Positions 15,408-24,675 of a stretch of DNA of 64,000 nucleotides are shown here, one piece after another. Origin of the DNA: CAYSSJ01 sp964433675 (GTDB lineage Bacteria > Cloacimonadota > Cloacimonadia > Cloacimonadales > TCS61); contig CAYSSJ010000006.1 in NCBI GenBank assembly GCA_964433675.1, positions 72,001 to 136,000 on the forward strand, in the 5' to 3' direction. The position numbers and the translations under genes are program-made. The notes below the pieces were generated by a model, which saw only the letters and a list, made by a program, of their open reading frames with translations, searched no databases and had not been told where the DNA came from. How positions within the stretch are numbered: position 1 is the first letter of the stretch; every line of letters begins with the position of its first letter.

Positions 15408-16682
15408 TCAGAAAGTGGTTACATCCACCAAGTTGAAATCATCACAGAGCAGAGTAGGCACTTTGGCATCATACTCTATCTGTTCCTGCTTCCCGACCGC
15501 CAATATTCGGCGGGTAAGATCGTGCAGCACTTCATTCCAGCGGAAATTATAGACCGCCTGTTTGACCTTACCATCTTCGAAATAGAGTACTCCGTCTCGG
15601 GTCAAACCTGTCCATTCTCCCGCTTTCATATCTATCGGTCGGATGTACCAGAAGCTATTGATGATGAGCCCGCGTTCTACTTTTCGCATCATCTCCTGCT
15701 CGCTCACATTGCCTCCATCTATACTGAGATTGTATATCGAGCGTGGTTCTATCCCCTGTTGTTTTGCATAAATCCTATCTGTCTGCATATTTTTTATCAC
15801 ACCATGATCGATCCAATCTATATTTTGGGTAGGAATGCCGTCGTTATGGAAACGAGGCGCATATAGCAGTGGATCGGTGGTTAGCGAACGCATACTGAAA
15901 TTCTCTCCGAAAAAGCGCTTACCGATCTGATCGGAAAAGGCGTTTGCTCCTTCATCAGCTTCGCGGCGCTGAAATGTCCAGACCAAGTATTTCAGCACAG
16001 AGAGCAACGCTTGCGGTCTGATGATGACCGGCAATCTTGTCGGTTCCAGTTTATGCGGCTCCTGCAGAGAATCGAACTGACCATTGAGCTGAGTGATCAG
16101 ATCATCCATAGAGAAAATATCATAGTCACAAAGTGAGCGGGCGATCTTGGTTTCTATCCCACCTTTTTTCATCGTCATAGAATGAGAAAAATATGCTTGT
16201 TCATCGTAGCCTTCAAAACCGTTTTTTGTGGTCAGATAAGTGGCTTTGATGCGCCGGTGAGAAATGCCGGCCAATTTTGCCTGTTTATTCCTCGCATTTT
16301 TGATACATTTTTCTATTCCATCGACAATATGCTCCAATTTCAGCTCTGTAGTTGCTTTGGACGGTTCTTCCAGTTCTCTGAGCTTATGAGCTTTTTCTGA
16401 GGGGACAAATTCCGGGTCCGGTTTATTCAAGCGAGCGATGTTCTGAGCTGTATCTATCATTTTTTTCAAACTATTCTCGTCTATCTGATTCACAGCAGCG
16501 GAGCCGGTTTTATTATCGTAAGCCACATTCAGTGATAATTGCAGATTTTCACCGTCTATATGCTGCGTGATGGCATTCTGAGCGAAACGAGTATAAAGAT
16601 TTTCGCTTTTGACAATATAGAGAGTATAATCATCCGCTTGGCAATGTTTATCTACGAAAGTTGCAATATCTTTCATTTTCAT
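15408..16682 (-). CDS. pmbA: TldE/PmbA family protein
   Basis: A 424-residue member of the TldD/PmbA family, the non-metal-binding partner that forms a heterodimeric peptide-processing protease with TldD. It lacks the HExxxH motif seen in its neighbour, as expected for the TldE subunit. The ATG overlaps the stop of tldD (ATGA) and its Shine-Dalgarno (GGAGG) lies in the last tldD codons, giving coupled 1:1 synthesis. In characterised bacteria TldD/E degrades unfolded or modified peptides. Confidence 0.85.
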   Translation of the reverse strand: MKMKDIATFVDKHCQADDYTLYIVKSENLYTRFAQNAITQHIDGENLQLSLNVAYDNKTGSAAVNQIDENSLKKMIDTAQNIARLNKPDPEFVPSEKAHKLRELEEPSKATTELKLEHIVDGIEKCIKNARNKQAKLAGISHRRIKATYLTTKNGFEGYDEQAYFSHSMTMKKGGIETKIARSLCDYDIFSMDDLITQLNGQFDSLQEPHKLEPTRLPVIIRPQALLSVLKYLVWTFQRREADEGANAFSDQIGKRFFGENFSMRSLTTDPLLYAPRFHNDGIPTQNIDWIDHGVIKNMQTDRIYAKQQGIEPRSIYNLSIDGGNVSEQEMMRKVERGLIINSFWYIRPIDMKAGEWTGLTRDGVLYFEDGKVKQAVYNFRWNEVLHDLTRRILAVGKQEQIEYDAKVPTLLCDDFNLVDVTTF

Positions 16683-18121
16683 TGGGAACCTCCTATGCGA
16701 AGATCACGAAATCGCGCCATCGAAGCGCCATGTGTCATTCTACCGCGTTGACCGGGCTGACCTTTACCGCAGTTGGTCACGCCGAATGTTTTGAAAAATC
16801 TACTGTCACAGATGGCATCCACACTGTTCCAAAATTCCGGATTATTGGATTTGTAGAGGATTTTCTTCAGCGGTCTGATTTTTTTACCGTTTTTTATCTC
16901 CCAAAACATATCCCCGCCAAACTGAAAATTCACTCGATGCTGATCGATAGAGAAGCTGCCCTGTCCTTCGATATAGACCGCATCTTTACAATCGGCGATC
17001 AGATCATTCGGAGAGAGCTCCTCTTTGCCGGGTTGGAGATATAGATTGGGGATACGATTTATGGGGAAGTCGAAATAATAGGTAGCCCGATTGCATCCCC
17101 GGCTCATATCCTGCCCGACAAAGGGCGCTGTAGCGCGAGTGGTACCATATTCATTCAAGATCCCAGCTTTGATGATATACCATTTTTGGGATGGAACTCC
17201 ATCATCGTCATAGCCGGCAGTTGCCAATCCACCTTCGAGTGTATTGTCAGCTAAGAAATTGACGATCTCGCTTCCATAGCGGAAATTACCCAGTTTCTCG
17301 GGAGTAGCGAAACTGATGCCGGCAAAATCTGCTTCCCAACCCAGAACTCTATCCAATTCGGTAGGATGCCCCACCGATTCGTGCATAGTGAGTCCGAGAT
17401 GGATCGGATCGAGGATAACCGTGCGGCGCTCTTCTGCTCCCAAACTAGCGGCTTTCACCTTCATAATGGCTTCTTCCGCTACTTTCTCCGCCTTCTCCTG
17501 TAGATTCATACTACGGATATACTCCCAGCCACAAGCTCTGCCACCTTCACGGAAACTGCGCGACTGACTCTCTTCCGGTGTGATCGCCGTAGCTCTGAAC
17601 ATCGGTTCGATATAGATTGTACAAATATCCAAGCGTGAACCGAGCGTGGAAGCAAAAAGTTTCTCATCTTTGGTACATTCCAAGATAAACATTGCCTGCT
17701 TGATCTGATCGTAGCTTAGAAGCGTTTTGTTTACCTCCATCATCATCTCCACTTTCTCATCGAGCGGTACGGTAAAGGGATCGATACAATGAGGCGTGCG
17801 ATATGAATCGATATAACCGCGCTCATAAGCCAATTTGAGACCGTTATCATGTTTGAGTCGTTGTGACTGCTCTGCTATTATATACGCTCGCCTCGTAGTA
17901 GTTATCACCGCATCTTCTGTGAAAACATTACTATGCGCAAAGCCCCAGGCACCGTTCTTGAATACCCTGATACCGTAACCGTAGAGCTCGTGTAGCGAAG
18001 TTTTCTTCAAGCTGAGATTGCGCAAGAATATCACTTCCGACTGCGTCTTCTGGATACGGATATCAGCATAATCGGCACCCAAATTGTGGGCTTCCTGCAT
18101 TGCCAAATCCAAATATTTCAT
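16679..18121 (-). CDS. tldD: TldD family metalloprotease
   Basis: The zinc-binding HESVGH motif (residues 247-252 from the preferred start) marks the catalytic subunit of the TldD/TldE protease. The conserved GRACGWEYIRS, LGWEADFAG and GTTRATAPFVGQD segments are also present. The longest frame starts at 18163, but the ATG at 18119-18121 is preceded by an excellent AAGGAGG and begins with YLDLAMQEAHNLGADYADIR, the normal family N-terminus, so 480 residues is preferred. It overlaps pmbA by four bases. Confidence 0.9.
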   Translation of the reverse strand: MKYLDLAMQEAHNLGADYADIRIQKTQSEVIFLRNLSLKKTSLHELYGYGIRVFKNGAWGFAHSNVFTEDAVITTTRRAYIIAEQSQRLKHDNGLKLAYERGYIDSYRTPHCIDPFTVPLDEKVEMMMEVNKTLLSYDQIKQAMFILECTKDEKLFASTLGSRLDICTIYIEPMFRATAITPEESQSRSFREGGRACGWEYIRSMNLQEKAEKVAEEAIMKVKAASLGAEERRTVILDPIHLGLTMHESVGHPTELDRVLGWEADFAGISFATPEKLGNFRYGSEIVNFLADNTLEGGLATAGYDDDGVPSQKWYIIKAGILNEYGTTRATAPFVGQDMSRGCNRATYYFDFPINRIPNLYLQPGKEELSPNDLIADCKDAVYIEGQGSFSIDQHRVNFQFGGDMFWEIKNGKKIRPLKKILYKSNNPEFWNSVDAICDSRFFKTFGVTNCGKGQPGQRGRMTHGASMARFRDLRIGGSQ

Positions 18122-18205
18122 TGCTCCTCCTTGGGATTGCTTTAATCGTAACAATTTCTTCATTTTTGTCTCATCCGGAAATCAATACAAATACTTCCAT
18201 ATTAC

Positions 18206-18946
18206 TCACTTATCATCTAAGATGAAACTAACTGTAAATCTGGTACTTATCGTTATTTCGCCGAGTGCAATGGTAGATTCGGAGGCAGAATCGACACCGG
18301 TAGCACTTACACTCGCTCCCATAACACCACGTCCTCTCCAACCTTGTCTGCCTAACATCTCATACAATGTACCATGTCTGGTCTGTTGTTCACGGATATC
18401 TTTCGGTTTTCCTACTTTCTGATCTAACTCCTGTGCAATTTTTTCTGCTTTCTCTTTGGCGTTTAGTATTGCTTGTCTACGAACTTCATCCTGATATTGC
18501 TTGAGTTCGGAATGGCCAAACTGAATATCTTGCACATAATTTACCCCGGCAGCGAGTGCATCGCTGAGCAGATCTTCGAATTTGGAGATATCTTTGAGTC
18601 TGAACAAGATCGATTTTCTCACAGCATAGCTCTCGATCTCATCTCCCCTACCTCTTTCGGTATATCGTGGGTTAATTGCGATATGATCGGTTTGCACATC
18701 TTGTGAGTCGATATCATATTTATCTGCCAGTGCCAACACTTTTCTCACACTCTCGTCATTCTGCGCTTTGGCTTCGCTCATTTCCCGATCGATCGTCTCC
18801 ACACCGAAAAGCAGCACCACTTCATCGGGTACCACATTCACTTCGGCATTGCCGGTGACCGTAATCGAGCGAGGTTCGAGCGCTTCTGCAGCAACGAAGA
18901 TAAGTAAAAATAGAGATAAGAATACAATCTTTTTTGTGTAACTCAT
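18206..18946 (-). CDS. SIMPL domain (DUF541) exported protein
   Basis: A 246-residue protein with a cleavable signal peptide (to about residue 23) and a full SIMPL domain: PRSITVTGNAEVNVVPDEVVLLFGVET, ALADKYDIDSQDVQTDHIAINPRY and a C-terminal GEITISTRFTVSFIL strand. Bacterial members such as BP26 and YggE are periplasmic and form ring- or channel-like oligomers; YggE lowers oxidative stress. The precise role is unknown. It precedes tldD/pmbA on the same strand with an 84-bp gap; RBS AGGAGG. Confidence 0.9.
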   Translation of the reverse strand: MSYTKKIVFLSLFLLIFVAAEALEPRSITVTGNAEVNVVPDEVVLLFGVETIDREMSEAKAQNDESVRKVLALADKYDIDSQDVQTDHIAINPRYTERGRGDEIESYAVRKSILFRLKDISKFEDLLSDALAAGVNYVQDIQFGHSELKQYQDEVRRQAILNAKEKAEKIAQELDQKVGKPKDIREQQTRHGTLYEMLGRQGWRGRGVMGASVSATGVDSASESTIALGEITISTRFTVSFILDDK

Positions 18947-19122
18947 ACCAACCTCCTGTAAACATGTTCCTTTATTTATTAAAGGTTGTATTAAATTTAT
19001 TTTTTAGAAGAATGTAGTCAAGCGAAAAAATATAGATAAGCTGATAATGGCGATTAAAGCCATCTAAACTAAGAATATGTTTGGTAAATTACTATTTTAT
19101 TATGAAATAAAGATGATTTTAC

Positions 19123-19128
19123 TTGACG
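19123..19128 (+). promoter_or_regulatory. Possible -35 element (TTGACG) of the RNA-binding protein gene
   Basis: TTGACG lies about 90 bp before the start codon. The best-placed -10 candidate, TTTGTG at 18 nt, is poor by sigma-70 standards but resembles the TATGTG of the tRNA promoter at 44381. The resulting leader of about 60 nt would be longer than usual, which is common for cold-inducible RNA-binding proteins. Confidence 0.3.
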
Positions 19129-19218
19129 GGTTTTAGGTAGTATTGTTTTGTGTTCGCTGAATGTAAAAGCTTCTTAAGTTTAATACATTCAGTAAGAAAA
19201 AAAAGGAGTAAGAAGAAG

Positions 19219-19497
19219 ATGGTGAAAACCTTATTTGTTGGCAACTTGCCATTCAATGTAACAGAAGAAGAAGTTTCCGGCTTGTTTAAAGAGCATGGAA
19301 CAGTCCAGTCGGTCAAAATTATCAAAGACCGAGAAACCGGGAGATCCCGTGGTTTTGCATTTGTGGAAATGGAAGCTGAAGAAGCACAGAAAGCTATTCA
19401 GGCATTAGACGGAACAGAACTAGAAGGCAGAGCATTACGTATCAATGAAGCAAAAGAGAAACGCAATGATCGCCCTAATAATCGACAACGTTACTAA
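19219..19497 (+). CDS. RRM-domain RNA-binding protein
   Basis: A 92-residue single RRM protein of the small glycine-poor bacterial type. RNP2 is LFVGNL (residues 5-10) and RNP1 is RSRGFAFVEM (42-51) with the aromatic RNA-stacking residues Phe46 and Phe48; the last RNP1 position is Met instead of an aromatic. A short basic tail (KRNDRPNNRQRY) follows. Such proteins act as RNA chaperones, often cold-induced. The open frame reaches back to 19150, but the ATG at 19219 follows an AAGGAG about 10 nt upstream and a purine-rich tract, and starts exactly at the domain. A terminator follows. Confidence 0.9.
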   Translation: MVKTLFVGNLPFNVTEEEVSGLFKEHGTVQSVKIIKDRETGRSRGFAFVEMEAEEAQKAIQALDGTELEGRALRINEAKEKRNDRPNNRQRY

Positions 19498-19523
19498 ACA
19501 GTAATCCTAAAATATATGGATGG

Positions 19524-19554
19524 AATGCACGGATTAATTTCCGTGCATTTTTTT
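19524..19554 (+). terminator. Rho-independent terminator of the RRM gene
   Basis: A 10-bp perfect stem (AATGCACGGA with TCCGTGCATT), 6-nt loop, then a run of seven Ts. The convergent glycosidase gene ends inside the hairpin: its TAA stop (19534-19536) is in the loop, so the same DNA is coding on one strand and terminator on the other. Confidence 0.9.
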
Positions 19555-21999
19555 ATGTTTCAATATCAGTCCGGAATATCCGGCAATACTCAGACTCTCT
19601 CGATAATCTGCTGATCTGATCAGGTCTGTTAAAATAACTTCTCGAGGTAGAGCTAGTTTTCTTCTTCTATTCTCGTTATTTATCACCACCAGAATCTTTT
19701 CTTCATTATAAACACGCCAAAATGCTATCAATTTACCACGACAGAGATAAGGGACATATTTTCCCAATCTCAGAGCTGGGTGTCTCTTTCTAATCTTGAT
19801 AAGTTCGGAGTAGTAATTTTTCAGCGAAACTGCCTGCTCATCATTCTCATAATTCCAGTTCATCGGTCGCCTGTTCTCCGGATCATTTCCACCGAGTGTG
19901 CCAATCTCATCTCCATAAAAAATATGCGGGATTCCCACAAAAGTCATTTGAAACAGAATAGCCAGTTTCATTAGCGAGTCATTCTCTTTTACGGATTGCA
20001 AAAAGCGGTGTGTATCATGACAATCCAAAAGATTCATCATCACAGTGGAGTTTTGATATGGATAATGAGCCAGTCCGGTGAGCAGTTCTTTTTCGAACTG
20101 AACAGCATCATATTGGCGCATAGCAAAGAAATGCATCACAGGTTCTCGAAAGTATTTATAATTCATGACCGCATCGAAATAGCACTCGTTCACCCATTTT
20201 TCCGGTTCATGCCAAATCTCGCCAACCAGATAGATATCGGATTTTACCTGCTTCATCTCTTGGCGGAATATTTCCCAAAACCAAAACGGAACTTCATTGG
20301 GCACATCCAGTCTGAATCCATCTATATCGAATTCTCTCAACCAGAATTTTCCCACCGAAAGTAGAAAATCTACCACTTCCCGATTCACCTCTGCTTTTTC
20401 GATATCGGTTATACTATTCTCCACGGGATGCGGGCGGCTGGTATCATAATCCAGATCGGGCAGTGTGGAATGCCCCCACCAGCATTGATAATACTGCAGT
20501 GGATCGAAATTATCCGGTAATGGTTTCGGGATGGGCCATTTCTTCCATTCGAACCATTTGTAATATTTGGAGTCCGGTCCTTTTTGCAAGCTATCCTGAA
20601 ATTGCTGGCTGGCTACTCCTACATGATTGAAGGCAAAATCTACGATGACTTTTATATCGGCTGCGTGAAATTTCTCTACCAATCTTTTGAAATCTTCGTT
20701 TGAGCCGAAATGTGGATCGATGGTGAAATAATCTATCGTATCGTATTTATGGTTGGACTCTGCCTTCACCAAAGGATTAAAATAGATAATATCAACACCG
20801 AGCCCTTTGAGGTACTCCAGTTTTTGTTCTACTCCGATCAGATCACCACCATAAAAAAGATGATGTCTGTTTTCATCTTCCTTCAATCTCTTCTGATCGT
20901 ACCAATCCTTTACAAACCGGTACTTACCTTCCCTGGCAGCTTCTGAGAGATAGTTCTGCTCACTATAATACCACTCGGAGAAATCGGGATTCAAAGCATG
21001 CTTACCATTACAAAACCGGTCACAGAATATCTGATAGATAATCCCATGCTTTGCCCAATCGGGAGTCATCATTTTGTGCAGATCATTTTTATCGAACCGA
21101 AAAGCTTTCTGCTCATCTATATCTTCACTGAATCCTTCTCTATGGAGATATATTCTCTTTCCTCCATCCTGATAGATGAAATAGTATGAAAAAACCTGAG
21201 GTAGATCTGTACTATCGACAATGATATGATAAAATTCAAACACATCGTTTTGATCGTACAAGTGCATCTTATACTCTCTACCTTGTAGTATGAGGTAAAC
21301 CGTTTGGACATCGTTTTTGTAAGCTTTGGCTCCGAAATCCAGTTCGGAATCGGATATAGGACTAATCTGCCTCGAAGTCTGCCGAGTTTCTATCCCATAG
21401 GTATGAATCTCCCCATTACCTCGCTTAGATCGCAAAGCCGGGAATCTGTCATCCACCACGATGACTGCATCTTGACTTCCCATACCATCATCCACCAATT
21501 TTTTTGCCTGCGGATCGGTCAGCCATTTACCATCGACAAAGAACTTGTAATGATATTTTCCTTCCTCAAGCAGAATGGTGATATGATAAACTCCATCTTC
21601 ATCCATCTCCATCTTATCTCTGCCGATATCCCAGTCGTTAAATGATCCCACCAGAAATAGCGATTCCGCCTGCTCCTCCGACTTATATGAGAAATGAACA
21701 TAATGGATGGTGGGAGTCTCTTCACCGACGATGACCACTGAATTCCAATCTCCAAAACCGTCTTCGCGAAAATGCTTGGCAGACTCATCGGTGATCCATT
21801 TCCCATCTACGATAAATTTGTAGGCATATTTTCCTTTGGGAAGCTCAAGTGTGATGGTATAATAGCCATCTTCGGGATTCATCTTCAGCTCTTGGGGACG
21901 CCAATCATTGAAATCGCCCGTCAGATAGACCTCATGTTCACCACCGATAGGTGGAATATATTCAAACCTGGTCGAAACTGTGTTTTTATCTTTCTGCAA
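19534..21999 (-). CDS. Cytoplasmic GH13 glycosidase with two N-terminal CBM48/E-set domains (cyclomaltodextrinase/neopullulanase-like)
   Basis: About 821 residues from the preferred start. Two AMPK-type glycogen-binding modules (about residues 10-92 and 100-184; each with VYLTGDFNDW or LFLVGSFNDW and a YxYKFxVDGKW strand) precede a GH13 barrel. Catalytic residues are Asp565 (IDGFRLDV), Glu594 (LVGEIW) and Asp662 (LLDCHD). There is no signal peptide, so it likely hydrolyses imported maltodextrins or cyclodextrins, or glycogen branches, inside the cell. The frame extends to 22143, but that N-terminus would be a spurious hydrophobic stretch overlapping the divergent gene; a TTG at 21997-21999 with AAAGGAG 6 nt upstream begins the first natural domain and is preferred. 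Confidence 0.85.
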   Translation of the reverse strand: MQKDKNTVSTRFEYIPPIGGEHEVYLTGDFNDWRPQELKMNPEDGYYTITLELPKGKYAYKFIVDGKWITDESAKHFREDGFGDWNSVVIVGEETPTIHYVHFSYKSEEQAESLFLVGSFNDWDIGRDKMEMDEDGVYHITILLEEGKYHYKFFVDGKWLTDPQAKKLVDDGMGSQDAVIVVDDRFPALRSKRGNGEIHTYGIETRQTSRQISPISDSELDFGAKAYKNDVQTVYLILQGREYKMHLYDQNDVFEFYHIIVDSTDLPQVFSYYFIYQDGGKRIYLHREGFSEDIDEQKAFRFDKNDLHKMMTPDWAKHGIIYQIFCDRFCNGKHALNPDFSEWYYSEQNYLSEAAREGKYRFVKDWYDQKRLKEDENRHHLFYGGDLIGVEQKLEYLKGLGVDIIYFNPLVKAESNHKYDTIDYFTIDPHFGSNEDFKRLVEKFHAADIKVIVDFAFNHVGVASQQFQDSLQKGPDSKYYKWFEWKKWPIPKPLPDNFDPLQYYQCWWGHSTLPDLDYDTSRPHPVENSITDIEKAEVNREVVDFLLSVGKFWLREFDIDGFRLDVPNEVPFWFWEIFRQEMKQVKSDIYLVGEIWHEPEKWVNECYFDAVMNYKYFREPVMHFFAMRQYDAVQFEKELLTGLAHYPYQNSTVMMNLLDCHDTHRFLQSVKENDSLMKLAILFQMTFVGIPHIFYGDEIGTLGGNDPENRRPMNWNYENDEQAVSLKNYYSELIKIRKRHPALRLGKYVPYLCRGKLIAFWRVYNEEKILVVINNENRRRKLALPREVILTDLIRSADYRESLSIAGYSGLILKHKKMHGN

Positions 22000-22070
22000 A
22001 ATCCACTCCTTTACATCATTGAGCTTCCAATATACAAAGCAGGAAACAGAGTCAATAAAAAAATATGATA

Positions 22071-22102
22071 TTGACAAATAAATGCTTGTAGAAAAATATA
22101 TT
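22071..22102 (+). promoter_or_regulatory. Probable promoter of the glucan phosphorylase operon
   Basis: TTGACA at 22071-22076 is followed by an AT-rich stretch; AAATAT lies at 17 nt and TATATT at 20 nt spacing. It drives the plus strand towards the phosphorylase start at 22121 and lies in the short divergent region with the CBM48 glycosidase. Confidence 0.45.
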
Positions 22103-22120
22103 ATCGAATAGGAGGTAGAT

Positions 22121-24673
22121 ATGGGAAACAACATAAATTTCAAGCATTTCTATGTGCAGCCGAAATTACCGCAAACACTGGAGCCTTTGATGGAGCTGGC
22201 GCAAAACATTTGGTCTAGCTGGGATCCGGATGCTTACCGATTGTTTAGTAGAATAAATCCGGTATTGTTCAGAAAATTCAACCACAATCCGGTGAAACTA
22301 CTACAAAAGGTATCGGAATCCAGGTTGAATGAACTGTCCAAAGATGTCGGTTTTATCAACGAATTGAACATGGTGCACCACAAGTTCAAAACCTATCTTA
22401 AATATGAAGGTCATTATTTGAGCGAATCCGGAGAAAACAAACCGTTTGAAGATGATTTCGTCATTGCTTATTATTCGATGGAATATGGACTACAGGAATC
22501 ACTACCCATCTACTCTGGCGGATTAGGAGTATTATCCGGCGACTATCTGAAAGCTGCCTCCGATCTGGGTATGCCGCTGATTGCTTTTGGATTGCTCTAT
22601 CGGTATGGTTACTTTATCCAGAAGATAAATATAGATGGTATGCAGGAAGAAGTGTATGAAGAGAACGAATGGTATTCCAAACCGGTTCAGATAGTCAAAG
22701 ACGAACGGGGAAATGATCTGATTGTGGAGCTAAAAGTTGCTAAAGAGACTATCTATCTCAAAGCTTGGAAAATAAATGTGGGTAAAATAGACTTGTATCT
22801 TTTAGATACGGATATCGAGAAGAACGATGCCAAACATCGCCGCATAACAGATCATCTTTATGTATCGGACAAAGAGATGCGTCTGTTACAAGAGATTGTG
22901 TTGGCTTTTGGCTCTTTGGAACTTATGGAAAAACTCGATATCAAACCGACTATTCATCATATGAACGAAGGTCACTCGGCTTTTCTGATCATCAAAAGGT
23001 TGAAGCAATTAATGTCGAGAGATTCGTTTAGTTTCGACAAAGCAGTAGATCTGATCAAAGCCAGCACAGTTTTCACTACTCACACACCAGTACCGGCTGG
23101 GAACGAAACTTTCGAGATGGACTTGGTAGAACAATATATGTCTGCCGAATTAGCCGGATGTAATATCAGTTTCGCTGAGTTTAAAAATTTTGCTGCCATG
23201 CCCGATCAAGAGGGCTTTTCTATGCCGGCTCTCGCTATCCGCTTTTCCTGCTATGTAAATGGAGTATCCAAACTACACAGCCTGGTATCCAAAAAAATGT
23301 GGCATCCTATCTATCCCCAACTTTATGAAGATGAGATGCCGATAGAAGCCATTACAAACGGTGTTCATATCCAAAGCTGGCTGAGTAGAAATATCAGTGT
23401 GTTATTCAACCGTTATCTGGGACCGAATTACCTCCATACGGCTGAAGATAAATCATTGTGGGAAAATATATTCTCTATCCCGGACAATGAGATCTGGGAA
23501 GCGCATCAGACCAGAAAAGCTCAGATGATAAACTTCATCCGTTCGCGATTGAAGGATAGCTTGGTAGTGAAAGGAGCGGGAGAGTCCTCCGCCGAAATCG
23601 TGAGCTCGATTATCAATTTGAACTATCTGACTATTGGTTTTGCCCGTCGTTTCGCATCTTACAAACGTGCCAATCTGCTACTGCAAGACAAAAACAGACT
23701 GCTCAGATTACTGAATCACAGCAGCAGACCGATCCAGTTTATCTTCGCCGGCAAAGCTCACCCGGCAGATGAGAAGGGAAAAGCGGCGGTGAAAGAACTG
23801 ATCGATTTTGCGCATGAGAACAAGGTGGAAGATAGATTCGTCTTTATAGAAGATTATGATATCAATGTAGCACGCCATCTTGTGCAAGGTGTGGATGTCT
23901 GGCTCAATAACCCGCAAAAACCGAATGAAGCGAGCGGTACTTCCGGCATGAAAGCCGGTATAAACGGAGTTTTGAATTGTAGTGTATTGGATGGCTGGTG
24001 GCCCGAATGTTACCATCCAAAAAACGGCTGGGCTATCAAATCTTATGAGTCTGTTTCCGAGAAAGCTATCCGGGATGATTTGGAAGCATCAGAATTATAC
24101 GATATTCTCGAGTATGAGATCGCTAAACTATATTACAACAAAGATCAAAACGGACTACCACATCATTGGGTAGAGATGATGAAACAATCTATCCACGATG
24201 TTGGACGGGGATTTAATATGCATCGGATGTTACGCGAATATTTGGATAAATTCTATCTAACAAGTTTTGCTAATCTGCAAAAGATCTACAAGAATGATTT
24301 TGCTGAGTTAAGCAACATCCAAGAGCTAAAAAAAGAGATCGCAGATGTTTGGGATAAGATAAAGATAGAGCATTTTGAGATCGAGATTGAAGAGAACAAA
24401 ACCATCGTCAGTGGTGAGAAAGTAAAGGTGAATGGTTCTATCAATCTGGGTAAAGCTCGAGCGGAAATTTTCACACTCGAACTATTTTATCGTTATAACA
24501 ATCATCAGCACGAGATCATACCATTAGAATTCGAAGAACAAAAGAATAACACCGCTTATTTTCAGGGTGAACTTATCGTCAAAGGTGCCGGCAGACAGAG
24601 TTTCAATCTGCGAGTTTGCCCCAAACCCTATCTTTTCAAAAGATTCAGAGAATATGTTCGTTGGTATTATTAA
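22121..24673 (+). CDS. glgP: Alpha-glucan (glycogen/maltodextrin) phosphorylase, GT35
   Basis: An 850-residue phosphorylase of the more distant bacterial/archaeal subfamily, which starts with a DUF3417-type domain (LEPLMELAQNIWSSWDPDAYRLF, residues 19-41). The central region has YSMEYGLQESLPIYSGGLGVLSGDYLKAASDLG and HMNEGHSAF. The PLP lysine is Lys611 in ASGTSGMKAGINGVLN. It releases glucose-1-phosphate from linear alpha-1,4 glucans in the cytoplasm. A C-terminal beta-rich region of about 90 residues follows the GT-B fold. RBS AGGAGG. The next gene starts 3 bp after its stop, so it heads an operon with the long GH13 enzyme and glgA. Confidence 0.93.
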   Translation: MGNNINFKHFYVQPKLPQTLEPLMELAQNIWSSWDPDAYRLFSRINPVLFRKFNHNPVKLLQKVSESRLNELSKDVGFINELNMVHHKFKTYLKYEGHYLSESGENKPFEDDFVIAYYSMEYGLQESLPIYSGGLGVLSGDYLKAASDLGMPLIAFGLLYRYGYFIQKINIDGMQEEVYEENEWYSKPVQIVKDERGNDLIVELKVAKETIYLKAWKINVGKIDLYLLDTDIEKNDAKHRRITDHLYVSDKEMRLLQEIVLAFGSLELMEKLDIKPTIHHMNEGHSAFLIIKRLKQLMSRDSFSFDKAVDLIKASTVFTTHTPVPAGNETFEMDLVEQYMSAELAGCNISFAEFKNFAAMPDQEGFSMPALAIRFSCYVNGVSKLHSLVSKKMWHPIYPQLYEDEMPIEAITNGVHIQSWLSRNISVLFNRYLGPNYLHTAEDKSLWENIFSIPDNEIWEAHQTRKAQMINFIRSRLKDSLVVKGAGESSAEIVSSIINLNYLTIGFARRFASYKRANLLLQDKNRLLRLLNHSSRPIQFIFAGKAHPADEKGKAAVKELIDFAHENKVEDRFVFIEDYDINVARHLVQGVDVWLNNPQKPNEASGTSGMKAGINGVLNCSVLDGWWPECYHPKNGWAIKSYESVSEKAIRDDLEASELYDILEYEIAKLYYNKDQNGLPHHWVEMMKQSIHDVGRGFNMHRMLREYLDKFYLTSFANLQKIYKNDFAELSNIQELKKEIADVWDKIKIEHFEIEIEENKTIVSGEKVKVNGSINLGKARAEIFTLELFYRYNNHQHEIIPLEFEEQKNNTAYFQGELIVKGAGRQSFNLRVCPKPYLFKRFREYVRWYY

Positions 24674-24675
24674 TA

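Noticed and set aside
18122..18163. Upstream ATG for tldD
   Set aside because: No RBS there, while the ATG at 18121 has AAGGAGG and the family N-terminus.
22000..22143. Longer N-terminus of the CBM48 glycosidase
   Set aside because: The extension is a Ser/Ile/Tyr-rich stretch that overlaps the divergent phosphorylase start; a TTG with strong RBS at 21999 begins the first domain.
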